From assembly GCA_963971405.1 (NCBI GenBank), contig OZ020488.1:6575261-6639260 (forward strand): a stretch of DNA of 64,000 nucleotides, given 5' to 3'. Numbering within the stretch: position 1 is the first letter of the stretch; each line of letters starts with the position of its first letter. The notes under the pieces were generated by a model that searched no databases, had not been told where the DNA came from, and saw only the letters and a program-made list of their open reading frames with translations. Made by a program: the position numbers and the translations under genes. Of the stretch, positions 40,501-44,716 are shown one piece after another. This stretch comes from Psococerastis gibbosa (lineage: Eukaryota > Arthropoda > Insecta > Psocodea > Psocidae).

Positions 40501-41480
40501 CGTTCTGCTATGCTGCAATGTGTAAGACTTCGATATTTTTTGCGTTGGTACTTATCTCTGATAGTTGGCTTATCGTTAACGGGTGCCTCGTAAGGCATAT
40601 TATGGCTCCCGCCGCTCCAGTTAATGTATTTCTATGGTCCAGGGGTTAAACATGTACGTAAACAGAACAATTTTAGAGTAGCACTTTGCTTTATACGATA
40701 ATATTGTCTTGTTTACACTTTTAATCCCAGGTTAAGTTTTTATCTTAGACCATATATTTAATACTCTAGACACGTCATGTTAGAATTTCCAAGGGACAAC
40801 ATAAAATGACGTCACACACTGGCTAAAGCAGCTGCTTTGGTTAAACTTATTGAACATTCCAATATTCAATCAGAAACGATCAGTCCGTTTTTTTTTTTTA
40901 AAAGCTAGTCATTCGGGTGACCAGGTTACCTAGCAACAAAGTCTCTGTCGCTAGGTAATGGGGGCTGTGACGTCATCCGCTGGCAAAAGATAAACACAAT
41001 GTTGGTGCCCCAACTAGAATGCCGTGTCTAGAGTATTATATGGTCTAAGGTTATTATTAAACGGCTTGGTAAGTCCGCAGCTACATAGAAGGTCAAGGTG
41101 GCTTGGAAGTATCGTTTACTTGCATGAAATTCATGCGAAGCTGACAAGAAATAAAAATGGCGGCCAGAGTGGTAGGCCTGCTCTTATCTGTCCCGGATCA
41201 AAAAACAATGAGCAATCTTTTTGTCGATTGAAAAATCGCTATACGTAAATGGGCCCTAGTTTGGTAAGTTAACCAGGAGTTATTTTTCGCAGGTGGTTCG
41301 GATCCCGATCCTGAAATGATCGACATGATGGGAGAAAGTGTTCTTCCGCACTCCCCGCAGGCGGGTGGTAGCGAGGGCAACGACGAGGCAGCTATGGCGG
41401 TTATCATGAGTCTCCTTGAGGCGGACGCTGGGCTAGGTGGCCCTGTCGACTTCTCCGGCCTGCCCTGGCCTCTTCCATGA
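10612..41480 (+). CDS. cyc: cycle/BMAL1 (ARNTL) circadian bHLH-PAS transcription factor, 11 coding exons
   Basis: In the animal clock CYC/BMAL1 dimerises with CLOCK in the nucleus and activates E-box genes such as period and timeless (family knowledge). Exons: 10612-10754, 20937-21074, 26133-26201, 31065-31211, 32627-32928, 34501-34675, 35796-36035, 36830-37087, 37522-37786, 40006-40156, 41293-41480. All junctions are AG/GT and phases match, giving 2,076 nt and 691 residues. Domains: basic region and HLH about 117-165, PAS-A about 170-330, PAS-B about 388-490, C-terminal transactivation domain 659-691 with the IMSLL helix and a PWPLP end. The C-terminus is BMAL1-type, unlike Drosophila CYC. 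An in-frame TGA at 10591 precedes the ATG at 10612. An in-frame ATG at 10657 has a better context (A at -3, G at +4) and may be the real start. Upstream non-coding exons, promoter and poly(A) site were not identified. The identity is very secure; exons 1 and 10 are the least conserved and least certain. Confidence 0.96.
10845..11535 (+). mobile_element. CAGA-core element in cyc intron 1
   Basis: Begins GAACCGGTCCGAGTTTACTC and ATGCTTTCC, ends in a diverged GGGAAAGCAAT. The internal order is the same as in the copy at 11868-12775, with a degenerate CAGACTGACC core. Confidence 0.85.
11868..12775 (-). mobile_element. CAGA-core element, near full length, inverted
   Basis: The ends TTATTGCTTTCCAATTTATA and ATAAATTGGAAAGCATGTTC are inverted relative to each other. 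The outer sequence GAACCGAGTTCACTCGAA is shared with 10845 and 13265. A direct 30-bp duplication of one end (AACTTTCCAATTTATACGTA) sits near 11875-11930. No transposase remains, so it is non-autonomous. Confidence 0.85.
13265..14045 (+). mobile_element. CAGA-core element in cyc intron 1
   Basis: Starts GAACCGGTCCGAGTTTACTC, includes a 17-base G run, TTTACCCCCAGAAGCAAAC, AGACAGACATACAGACAGAC and ACCTCAAAACGTGTAAATCC, and ends AAAGCTTTCCTTATACTACG where it runs into another sequence. Confidence 0.88.
14095..14470 (+). mobile_element. CAGA-core element, second 3' half in tandem
   Basis: Repeats the 3' half of the previous copy from TGTGAATTTAATATAAATCG to ATAAATTGGAAAACAATAA, with a longer CAGA tract. 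A short unrelated segment (GTGCCGGATTAACCCATGGG) separates the two halves, suggesting an insertion or unequal exchange. Confidence 0.85.
14471..15119. other. cyc: Intron 1 DNA without recognised features
   Basis: AT-rich; one inverted pair (TTTGGCAAACTGCT and AACAGTTTGCCTTT) near 14835-14900 resembles DNA at 50755-50800. Nothing else seen. Confidence 0.5.
15120..15330 (+). repeat. Dispersed repeat Q, copy 2
   Basis: CCAAGTGGTTCGGAATCCAC, ATAATCAGGAGGTCCACC and GTGCCTCAAGTTAACAAACA match the inverse of 44440-44700. The small open frame inside is part of the repeat. Confidence 0.75.
15331..15789. other. cyc: Intron 1 DNA without recognised features
   Basis: Three overlapping short open frames on both strands; no motif, splice site or repeat partner recognised. 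Confidence 0.45.
15790..15965 (+). mobile_element. CAGA-core element, 3' fragment
   Basis: CGACAAACAGACCGACAG, GGGTTCCTGGGACCTAAAAA and a diverged end TTATCTATACTACGTATA. Confidence 0.8.
16315..16440 (+). repeat. Repeat U, left part of a split copy
   Basis: TGGCCACAATTACTGAATTT to GAAAGGAGTTCAAAAACTGT matches 37222-37320. The matching right part, starting GTGTCGAAATTTAAGC, resumes near 17715. Confidence 0.8.
16456..17035. mobile_element. Foldback MITE family F, split by a younger MITE
   Basis: GCAGCCTGATCATGGCGAT at 16456 and the inverse ATCGCCATGATCAGGCTGC at 17012-17030. Inside are the inverted ATACCGGTATTTATTTAATC and TGTAAACA blocks. A 396-bp element (16476-16871) interrupts the left arm. 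Other copies: 18083-18247, 20722-20883, 34700-35073, 47722-47850. Confidence 0.9.
16476..16871. mobile_element. Long-TIR MITE family E, copy 1 (nested in F)
   Basis: Arms of about 130 bp begin AGGCGCGGTTTCCACCGACC and end in its inverse. TA flanks both sides (16474-16475 and 16872-16873). The arms contain ACGGTGACGTGGTAGCAG and GCAGAATGCAAATGACATTG. Sister copies: 44035-44427 and 51517-51902. No coding capacity. Confidence 0.92.
17036..18082. other. cyc: Intron 1 DNA, mostly unassigned
   Basis: The right part of repeat U lies at about 17715-17880 (matches 37325-37440). The remainder is AT-rich with TTG and TTTA simple repeats; no exon signal seen. Confidence 0.55.
18083..18247. mobile_element. 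Foldback MITE family F, intact copy
   Basis: CAGCAGCCTGATCGAGGCGA and CTGGATCAGGCTGCTG ends, with inverted ATTATAATACCGGT and TAAATACC blocks around a short centre carrying CAAATTTTGAATAGCAC. Confidence 0.9.
18395..18504 (-). mobile_element. Probable retroposon 3' tail
   Basis: GATAAGATAATATTTATTTC to ATCACAATACAAAATAATC has the TTTATT-rich look of a minus-strand LINE end, joined to a CAGA-core element at about 18505. Class uncertain. Confidence 0.4.
18505..18940 (+). mobile_element. CAGA-core element, 3' half
   Basis: From AGAAGCAAACTATCAAGGGG to ATAAATTGGAAAGCAATAA, with the CAGA core GACAGACAGACATACAGAC. Confidence 0.9.
19030..19228. mobile_element. G-run foldback element
   Basis: AAGGCCGTGCCCAGGTTTTG followed by a G run, and at the other end a T run, a G run and CCTTGGCACGGCCATG. 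Its inverted termini GGCCGTGCC define it. The 69-codon open frame is an artefact of the repeat. Confidence 0.8.
19240..20720. other. cyc: Intron 1 DNA, possible LINE 3' end, no exon seen
   Basis: 19475-19860 is strongly AT-rich and begins with AATAAATAAGCGTTTATTTG, typical of a minus-strand LINE 3' region (weak call). The rest shows no repeat partner or splice-flanked open frame. Confidence 0.45.
20722..20883. mobile_element. Foldback MITE family F next to cyc exon 2
   Basis: CTGCGGCCCGATCATGGCGA and the inverse AATCGCCATAATCGGCCC, with TGCAAACAAGATAATTTTAC inside. Its right end is about 54 bp from the exon 2 acceptor, close enough to cover a branch point. Confidence 0.88.
20937..21074 (+). 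CDS. cyc: cyc coding exon 2 (pre-bHLH, basic KRK motif)
   Basis: Preceded by a TTTTTTGTTTTTACAG acceptor and followed by GTAAGT. It codes residues 48-93: a Pro-rich start ([13 protein letters not shown]), then a basic GKRKNN segment that occupies the place of the CNRKRK nuclear-localisation motif upstream of the bHLH in vertebrate BMAL1. Length 138 nt with phase-2 ends, so skipping it would keep the frame. A foldback MITE ends about 55 bp upstream of the acceptor. Confidence 0.85.
21140..21420 (+). mobile_element. Non-LTR retrotransposon fragment (RTE-like)
   Basis: Reads [20 protein letters not shown] followed by EG and a stop, then, in shifted frames, a diverged repeat of the usual C-terminal sequence. 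A decayed fragment in intron 2. Confidence 0.8.
21780..21900. repeat. G-run repeat
   Basis: Two long G tracts (21787 and 21857) with CCCCCCTTGCCCCTCCC, resembling the G-run elements but without clear inverted ends. Confidence 0.5.
22020..22150 (+). mobile_element. tRNA-derived SINE family B, copy 1
   Basis: A box TGGTCCAGTGG (22038-22048) and B box GGTTCGAATCC (22082-22092), then AAGTCCTG, a TTCT stretch and CTAATTTCGGTTG. The same tail follows tRNA-like parts at 49727-49935(-) and 50312-50440(+). No acceptor stem forms, so it is not a tRNA gene. Confidence 0.85.
22147..22400 (+). repeat. Dispersed repeat D, copy 1
   Basis: TTCTGAAGGACTCTTTATGA, CATGGATTTCGGACATTA, CGATGTCAACCTACACCGGC, AGCGATAATGGACAAGCTGA. 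Seven copies lie in the window: also 24570-25385 (split), 27925-28170(-), 42768-42990, 43105-43335(-), 43615-43838(-), 55463-55690. Several carry a (GTAA)n tract at one end. Confidence 0.88.
22430..22520 (+). repeat. Half copy of foldback family P
   Basis: GATGTCGACCGCAGATGTTG and ACGAAACGCTTGGAAGTACG match the right arm of the palindrome at 29905-30185. Confidence 0.75.
23195..24170. repeat. Satellite of about 215-bp units in cyc intron 2
   Basis: GGTTCGCGCCTCAAAGCGTT recurs at 23416, 23631, 23847 and 24063, with a diverged unit from 23195. Internal marks are CGTTTCTCTGCAAACTGTTA and TCAGCAAAAGTCTATTGTCT. Two units contain CCCACGTGAAACG; the other two have CCGACGTGAAACG. Confidence 0.95.
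24570..25385 (+). repeat. Dispersed repeat D, split by about 560 bp of other DNA
   Basis: The left part ends at about 24608 (CTTTTTATGAACCTAGGACT) and the right part resumes at about 25165 (CCCATTGGTTCCTACCTCAT). The intervening segment starts GGAGCTTGGTTACAAACGTG and ends GCCAAACCTGGCACTGC; its own ends are not clearly inverted. Confidence 0.75.
25440..25620 (-). mobile_element. CAGA-core element, diverged fragment
   Basis: AAAAGCTTTGCGATG, GTTATGAGGTCCCAGGGAAA and TGTCTGTCTGCAGC mirror the family core in inverse orientation. Confidence 0.7.
26133..26201 (+). CDS. cyc: cyc coding exon 3 (acidic linker)
   Basis: A 69-nt microexon between a TTTTGTTGCAG acceptor and a GTAAGT donor, coding about 23 residues of an acidic linker ([14 protein letters not shown]). 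It matches in place and character the acidic stretch between the nuclear-localisation motif and the bHLH of BMAL1. Phase-2 ends make it symmetric, so it could be a cassette exon. Confidence 0.85.
26262..26440 (-). mobile_element. tRNA-derived SINE family A, copy 2
   Basis: Inverse of copy 1. The B box reads GGAGTCGAACC on the plus strand (26380-26390). It starts 60 bp after the exon 3 donor of cyc. Confidence 0.9.
26520..27130. repeat. G-run element followed by a degenerate tandem module
   Basis: AGCCAGATTTT with a G run at 26549 and a C run near 26665, then two to three loose repeats of GGTCTCC ... TTTTGAAAAA ... GGCCTGAAAT (26715-27125). Related pieces lie at 62086-62160 and 62670-62760. 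The 128-codon open frame crossing them is not a gene. Confidence 0.55.
27135..27860. mobile_element. Diverged foldback family F ends with inner DNA
   Basis: CCCAAATCGTCATAATAGGG at 27190-27212 and AGCAGCCCGATCATGGCGG at 27766-27785 are F-type ends. They may belong to one long element or two fragments. Inner DNA has short chance open frames only. Confidence 0.5.
27925..28170 (-). repeat. Dispersed repeat D, inverted copy
   Basis: GTTTCATTGCGTCAATGGTA, AGCTTGTCCATTATCGCTTG and CATGGGGTCGTTGGC are the inverse of copy 1. Confidence 0.85.
28310..28568. mobile_element. Foldback family F relative with an ATT microsatellite
   Basis: TTTGAATTTCCCGCGCATAT at the left and AATCCCAAATCGCCATGACC at the right correspond to parts of the copy at 34700-35073. 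An (ATT)n tract of about 33 bp lies at 28488-28520. Confidence 0.55.
28662..28838. mobile_element. G-run foldback element, inverse of the 6072 copy
   Basis: GCCGTAGCCAGGATTTT plus T and G runs at one end and a G run plus CCCCCCTGGCTGCAGCCTTG at the other; the middle equals the 6072-6256 copy in inverse orientation. Confidence 0.85.
29093..29622 (+). mobile_element. SINE A copy interrupted by a second insertion
   Basis: The 5' part (29093-29235) has A box TAGAGTAGTGG and a perfect B box GGTTCGAGTCC (29144-29154). The 3' end (GATAGGGCTTCATAGC to AACAAAAAGTCATTATTTAT) resumes at about 29548. GTAAG borders both sides of the break. The insert ends with SINE-like family C (29393-29545). Confidence 0.88.
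29905..30185. mobile_element. Foldback family P, intact palindrome
   Basis: Left arm GAACCAGTAGAATCCGGGCT, GGCCGTGGTCGAATTGAA, CCAAACGTTTCGTCGACATC; the right arm is its inverse, with CAGCGCCACTGAAGATGTCG. Arms of over 100 bp around a central 60 bp. Confidence 0.92.
30793..30966. mobile_element. Foldback family H, about 100 bp before the bHLH exon
   Basis: AGTTCTATATAGGAGAGATG, GGACAATCGAGC and CCAAAAATA at the left; inverse TATTTTTGGCGCGC at the right. The arms also share GGGGCCAC and its inverse. Other copies: 35411-35520, 53298-53468, 53611-53765, and one end at 60590-60652. It carries CACGTG at 30863. Confidence 0.85.
31065..31211 (+). CDS. cyc: cyc coding exon 4 (bHLH domain)
   Basis: Codes essentially the whole bHLH. 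The basic region [13 protein letters not shown] carries the class-B E-box-reading residues His120, Glu124 and Arg128; the HLH ends [15 protein letters not shown], the usual BMAL/ARNT helix 2. The acceptor is TTTTTTTGCAG and the donor GTAGGT. At 147 nt with phase-2 ends the exon is symmetric: skipping it would delete the DNA-binding domain and keep both PAS domains in frame. Confidence 0.97.
31252..31640. repeat. Direct repeat of about 170 bp in cyc intron 4
   Basis: TTGGGAGATCAGTTATTGGA at 31278 and 31451, and a third partial start (TGGGAGATTC) at 31621. The copies share GCGACAAAGCCATA, CAGCAGAA and GACTCTGCTTTTGT. Confidence 0.88.
32217..32400 (+). mobile_element. Possible non-LTR retrotransposon scrap
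   Basis: [11 protein letters not shown] followed by basic text resembles the last residues of retrotransposon proteins, and an AAG-rich tail follows (GAAGAAGAAGAAGAAG). Weak. Confidence 0.45.
32627..32928 (+). CDS. cyc: cyc coding exon 5 (PAS-A, first part)
   Basis: Codes residues about 166-266. Diagnostic BMAL strings include [54 protein letters not shown] and PRERFIDSK. The acceptor is CATATTTCAG and the donor AAAA/GTAAGC. Length 302 nt, ending with one base of the next codon, so the exon is asymmetric. Confidence 0.97.
32948..33710. repeat. Dispersed repeat R, copy 2, in cyc intron 5
   Basis: Same order of blocks as 3230-3735. Begins with GAATGCCTCTTCTATCGAAG, also seen inverted near 48625-48655. 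Overlapping open frames of up to 122 codons here are inside the repeat and not exons. Confidence 0.8.
33711..34500. other. cyc: Remainder of cyc intron 5
   Basis: AT-rich DNA with several short open frames in all frames; no motif or repeat partner recognised before the exon 6 acceptor. Confidence 0.5.
34501..34675 (+). CDS. cyc: cyc coding exon 6 (PAS-A, middle)
   Basis: Codes residues 267-324, including [20 protein letters not shown] followed by SFLCRMKC, a BMAL-specific stretch inside PAS-A, then a basic loop (RPRKKN). The acceptor TTTTGTTTCAG is good. The donor AG/GTTTGT is weak but is the only phase-compatible site seen next to the homologous boundary. A weak donor could allow regulated splicing. 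Confidence 0.93.
34700..35073. mobile_element. Foldback family F relative filling much of cyc intron 6
   Basis: GCAGCCCTATGTTGGCGATT and TGGGATTAACACCG at the left; TTAATCCCTGCTGCTGC at the right. Inside are GCGCGGGAAATTCAAATTGA and its partial inverse TTTGAATTTCCCACG. It starts 25 bp after the weak exon 6 donor. Confidence 0.7.
35411..35705. mobile_element. Family H copy followed by a G-run element
   Basis: 35411-35518 has GTTCTATATGAGAGGGATGG and the inverse CCCATCTCTCGCACATAT. 35524-35705 starts AAGGGCGAATTTAGTC plus a G run and ends in a G run plus CTAAAATCCGCCCTTGCG. Confidence 0.75.
35796..36035 (+). CDS. cyc: cyc coding exon 7 (end of PAS-A, linker, start of PAS-B)
   Basis: Codes residues 325-404. 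[14 protein letters not shown] and [13 protein letters not shown] close PAS-A; a Pro/Thr/Ala linker follows; [18 protein letters not shown] opens PAS-B. The acceptor TTATTATAG follows an ATT microsatellite and the donor is AG/GTAAGC. Length 240 nt, symmetric phase 2. Confidence 0.97.
36040..36829. other. cyc: cyc intron 7, with split family H ends
   Basis: GTTCTATATGGGAGAAATGG at 36048 and GGCTGGTCGTAGGAGACGTG with GGCGGGAGGTTAATG near 36422-36480 look like separated parts of family H. The rest is unassigned AT-rich DNA. Confidence 0.5.
36830..37087 (+). CDS. cyc: cyc coding exon 8 (PAS-B)
   Basis: Codes residues 405-490: [20 protein letters not shown], then [13 protein letters not shown] and [14 protein letters not shown]. 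These are the core strands and helix of BMAL1 PAS-B, which contacts CLOCK and CRY. The acceptor is CATTTTCAG and the donor CC/GTAAGT. Length 258 nt. Confidence 0.97.
37215..37450 (+). repeat. Repeat U, unbroken copy in cyc intron 8
   Basis: Continuous from TTGGCCACAATTAC through AACTGTGGCCACATGTCGAA to GGGAGTACTGCTCTTAA, joining the two parts that are 1.27 kb apart in intron 1. It makes up over half of the 434-bp intron. Confidence 0.82.
37522..37786 (+). CDS. cyc: cyc coding exon 9 (post-PAS variable region)
   Basis: Codes residues 491-579, Ser/Gly/Gln-rich, including [17 protein letters not shown] followed by TTSGTSSPG. This resembles in position the IAEEIMEIHRIRGSSPSSC segment of vertebrate BMAL1. 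It is GC-rich compared with its flanks. The acceptor is CATTTTCAG and the donor GAG/GTAGGG. It ends in phase 0, the only phase-0 junction in the gene. Confidence 0.9.
37860..38065 (-). mobile_element. Non-LTR retrotransposon fragment
   Basis: Minus-strand reading [20 protein letters not shown] then [12 protein letters not shown] matches the shifted C-terminal region of the fragment at 21140-21420. It begins 74 bp after the exon 9 donor. Confidence 0.75.
38400..38715 (+). mobile_element. Non-LTR retrotransposon fragment (RTE-like)
   Basis: One frame reads [20 protein letters not shown] then [20 protein letters not shown] and [10 protein letters not shown], the RTE-type C-terminus. No reverse transcriptase core upstream. 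Confidence 0.88.
39456..39750. mobile_element. hAT-like MITE, second copy, in cyc intron 9
   Basis: Starts CAGTGGTTCCCTACCAGTG and ends CCGGTTGGGAACCACTG. Flanks GTTTAAGC (39448-39455) and CTTTAAGC (39751-39758) match at 7 of 8 bases. Confidence 0.92.
40006..40156 (+). CDS. cyc: cyc coding exon 10 (linker)
   Basis: Codes residues 580-629 ([12 protein letters not shown], then [13 protein letters not shown]). The sequence is not recognisable as a domain. It is supported by a TATTTGCAG acceptor, a G/GTTAGT donor, the phase match on both sides and its position before the conserved C-terminal exon. It could be an alternative exon, but removing it would shift the frame of exon 11. Confidence 0.8.
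40600..40743. mobile_element. Foldback family F relative, right end interrupted
   Basis: CTATGGTCCAGGGGTTAAAC, GTAGCACTTTGC and TTGTTTACACTTTTAATCCC follow family F order; the next element starts at 40744. Confidence 0.65.
40744..41049. mobile_element. TIR element in cyc intron 10 with two CRE palindromes
   Basis: Ends CTTAGACCATATATTTAATA and CTCTAGACACG, with the inverse CGTGTCTAGAGTATTATA and TGGTCTAAG. Internal arms share TGACGTCA (40807-40814 and 40968-40975) and GTTACCTAGCAACAAAG against CGCTAGGTAATG. Confidence 0.9.
41293..41480 (+). CDS. cyc: cyc coding exon 11 (C-terminal transactivation domain and stop)
   Basis: Codes residues 630-691 and the TGA at 41478-41480. It has MIDMMGE, then the BMAL1 transactivation domain from 41379: [29 protein letters not shown]. 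In vertebrates this helix with its IxxLL motif binds CBP/p300 and CRY, and its loss abolishes rhythm generation. The acceptor is TTTTTCGCAG. A degenerate copy of the same DNA follows 172 bp downstream. Confidence 0.97.
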
Positions 41481-41529
41481 GACGAAAGTAACGCCGCTCC
41501 AGCGGCGTTTTCCACGTTCGATCAAGGAG

Positions 41530-41655
41530 CAGGCGAATGGTAGTGGGAGCAACGATGAGGCAACTATGATAGTCATGAGTCTCCTTGAGGCGGACGCTGG
41601 GCTAGGTGGCTCTGCCCTGGCCTCTTCCATGAGACGAAACGCCGCTCCAAACTGA
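41530..41655 (+). pseudogene. Degenerate tandem copy of the cyc transactivation-domain exon
   Basis: This stretch repeats 41358-41508 at an offset of 172 bp, with 36 identical bases over the core helix ([12 protein letters not shown]). It differs by a 3-bp loss (AAMAVIMS becomes ATMIVMS), a 17-bp loss that removes PVDFS and shifts the frame, and a 4-bp loss further on. The reading still continues to a stop at about 41653-41655 but ends [10 protein letters not shown] instead of PWPLP. It lies after the normal stop, so it is probably 3' UTR or flanking DNA from a local duplication. No acceptor of good quality precedes it. Confidence 0.85.
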
Positions 41656-42767
41656 TTAGAGGTCAATCGATTCGGCCTCTTCCCCAAGGGCCAAGACATA
41701 AACAACATGGCAACTACCTAAAACTGCTCCTAATACCCTTTCAGTGACATTCCCAACGAATTGGTGTGGCTCGGGCTGTCGGGCAGGATAACTGAAATTT
41801 CCTTAGGAAACATGCCTTTTTCAATATGGCCGCCTCTTTGGTCTACGCAGATTACCAATATGCAAAGTTGCGCTGTACATGTGCACTATACACAAGCTAA
41901 ACATGAAATCTGCTTGTTTGGCGTGATGACGTCAGCAACCTTTACACTGTAATGTGTAAACAAAACATAACATACTGGCATTTTCTATGGGTACCTAACG
42001 ACCGGTCCATAGGAAATGAACGGCATTTGTGAACGATGGAAATTTGGAGCAGACCTCCCATTTTAGGCATATAAATAACATAGTGAGCAGTAAAGCTGGG
42101 CGCTCGCAAACTCAGTTTTGCATTCATCATTCATCAACATGCAAAACAATTTGCATCCTGCGTCCGGGGCTGCCAGATGTCCGGTTTTTCAATGGTTTTC
42201 CCGGCTAGAAATTTGTTGACGGTCCGGTTTTCAGGGATTACCCAAAAACGTATAAAATTTATTACTAAATTAGGTAAAAATAATTAATACCGCAAAATAG
42301 AAAACAGTTTTTTTTTTAAACGAAAAAAAACCATATTTTTTACAGTAAAATTGGAGTTTCTGAAAAAATTGGAGTCTCTGAAGAAAAAAAAATTGACTTT
42401 TTGCCTTTTGCCCGGTTTAGAACTTCGCTTGATCTGGCAGCCCTGCCTACGTCCGATGCCTCTCTCCAGTTCTCGGTCATCCACTATATCATTACCACGA
42501 TGTGTTGTAATTACCGTATTGTAAATGTTAGGTGTGTACAACTATTTTCTCATGTAATTCTGTGGTTATGGCATTAATCGTTGCCTTAATGTAAAAAAGA
42601 ATCTTGGAGATGTGTCCTTAGCTGCTATTTTAATGACGGGAGCGTTCGAAGTAAAGCCGATAAACTGTACACTATGCTTACTGCCAAAATATCTGGAAAG
42701 GAGTGTTGTAGGCTCGGCCATATCAATATAAGTAGAAGTGAGTAAGTCAGTAAGTAAAGTAAGTATT
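41656..42767. other. DNA downstream of cyc, probable 3' UTR and flank
   Basis: No clear AATAAA was found close to the stop; the first good one noticed is near 43342. Another TGACGTCA lies at 41927-41934. No coding sequence or repeat partner recognised. Confidence 0.45.
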
Positions 42768-43335
42768 ATTATTTTGAAGAGCTTTTTATGGACATAGGCC
42801 TACTGTCGCCGTTCCCTGCTAAAAGACACTATTGACATTATTGGTATTGTCTCCACATGAATTTTTGCCGTTAGCAAGTTGATAGGTACACGCCCTGGAA
42901 GTCAACCCACACTGGCTACAAGCGACAACCGACAAGCTGAGACAGGCTTCCCACTGAAACAATGTAACAGGTGTTACTTAGGCCCGATCCCACCATCGCT
43001 TGTAAAGTATCTGTAAGTAAAACTGGACGGCGCCGTCATCTACCAATTTACAGGGGTGCCGTGCAGTATTCCTTATCGGAACATTTCAAGCGATGGTGGG
43101 AGTCGGGCTCACACCTGTTGCATTGTGTCAATGGTAAGCATGTCTCAGCTTGTCCTTTGTCGCTTGTAGCCAGTGTAGGTTGACATCGAGGGCGTGTACC
43201 AACTTGCCAACGGCAAAAATTCATGTGGAAACAATACTAATAATGTCAATGGGGCCTTGGTCTTAGGGTGGGACCCACAAAATTTTGTACGTATAATACG
43301 GCACTGCCATGCAGTTAAGTAAAGTAAGTAAGTAT
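42768..43335. mobile_element. Composite inverted structure: repeat D, hairpin, inverted repeat D
   Basis: A plus copy of D (42768-42980) and a minus copy (43112-43335) flank a hairpin element (42983-43111) whose arms read CCCGATCCCACCATCGCTTG and its inverse. The whole can fold as one large stem of more than 200 bp. Confidence 0.85.
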
Positions 43336-44034
43336 GCATGTAAATAAAAAATTTATACTGTCATCCCCCTTATTAGACACTCAAATATTGGATCGATTGA
43401 GTAAACTTTGGTATAAGAAAAAATGAAAAGTGTAATACCTAAATTCAGATTCAAATCTTTTACTACAACATAACATTCCAAATGTTTCTTCAATCGAATA
43501 TTCCAAATGTTTCTTAGTTCGAATTAACGTTCAAGTGCAATGCAATTAAAAAGTCAGGCCCAGCGTTAAGTTTCCATTGGGGTAAAAGTAAGTAAGTAAG
43601 TTACTCGTTCCCGTACTTGGTTAAGTAGAGCTAGCACCTGTTACAATGTCAATGTCAAGCATGTCTGAGCTTGCCCATTGGCACTTGTAGTCGGTGTCGG
43701 TTGACATCGAGGAGTGAAACAGTTTGCCAACGGTACCAAAATTCGCCGGAACACCGATGACGTCATTGCATGGCAGTGCAAGGTTCACGTCCTACGTCCA
43801 TAAAAAGGCCTTAAATTTACAAGTAAGTAAGTAAGTAATCATTATCAATAATCACATTAATCAGCTCCAGTTGCCCAGGTGTGATACACTTACTCATTCA
43901 TTCATTCACTCCCTATTATCACTGTACTTCTGAATATTCAACTATCCTACTCTTGTGAGATGGTTCCTGTGTCGCTATCTTGCTCTTCCTCCAGATATTT
44001 TCTCACGCACCTGCTCTTATTTATCCATTCGCTT
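43336..44034. repeat. Repeat D inverted copy with (GTAA)n ends, plus unassigned DNA
   Basis: AGTAAGTAAGTAAG near 43590 and 43825 bracket a diverged D copy (GTCAAGCATGTCTGAGCTTG, GGTTGACATCGAGG). The remainder has no recognised feature. Confidence 0.65.
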
Positions 44035-44427
44035 AGGCGGGGATTCCACCGACCTGCTAGTGCTAAATACAAATACGGTGACGTGGTAACAGACATCCAA
44101 GACTTAGGCGGGGTTTCCGCCGACCTCGCATTGCAGAATGCAAATGACATTGACGGAAATTTGAATTTTTCTTTTCATAGAAATCTATTAAAATGTTTGT
44201 ACTTAACATATTTCATGAAGCCATTTTTTAATTTTAGTTTGTTTGTGATTTTACTCTATGATCATTGATCAATTTTAACTATGGCATGGAGTAAAACAAA
44301 CATATCCGTCAATGTCATTTGCATTCTGCAATGCGAGGTCGGTGGAAACCCCGCCTAAGTCTTGAATGTCTGCTACCACGTCACCGTATTTGTATTTAGC
44401 ACTAGCACGTCGGTGGAATGCCCGCCT
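44035..44427. mobile_element. Long-TIR MITE family E, copy 2
   Basis: AGGCGGGGATTCCACCGACC at the left and its inverse ending CCCGCCT at the right; inner pair GCAGAATGCAAATGACATTG. Arms of about 130 bp. It sits against repeat Q copy 3 (44440-44700). The opposed open frames of 102 and 70 codons are the two arms. Confidence 0.92.
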
Positions 44428-44439
44428 TAACGTGTCCGA

Positions 44440-44700
44440 GTGAGTCTGTTTATTAACTTGAGGCACTCTGAGGGCAGACTCCTTCATTTCAGAGGGAAGG
44501 GGAGTTGAATGAAAGGGTGGACCTCCTGATTATAGTGGATTCGGAACCACTTGGGGAACAAAGTAAAGTCACTCACACGATTAATTCGGAGGTGACCAGA
44601 ACTCGGCACTTAGACTGGCTGGTACTCTCAGAGCGTTATCATTATCATGTCCCACCATGTTCCCCTGCCAACGGCCATACCAAGTGGATTCAACTTGGTA
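44440..44700 (-). repeat. Dispersed repeat Q, copy 3
   Basis: Inverse of 15120-15330, including TAACTTGAGGCACTCTGAGG and GTGGACCTCCTGATTATAGT. Confidence 0.78.
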
Positions 44701-44716
44701 TGGTCGTTGGCAATAT

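Noticed and set aside
43960-44487. Similar protein text on both strands (NANDIDG)
   Set aside because: It is the two inverted arms of a MITE read in opposite directions.
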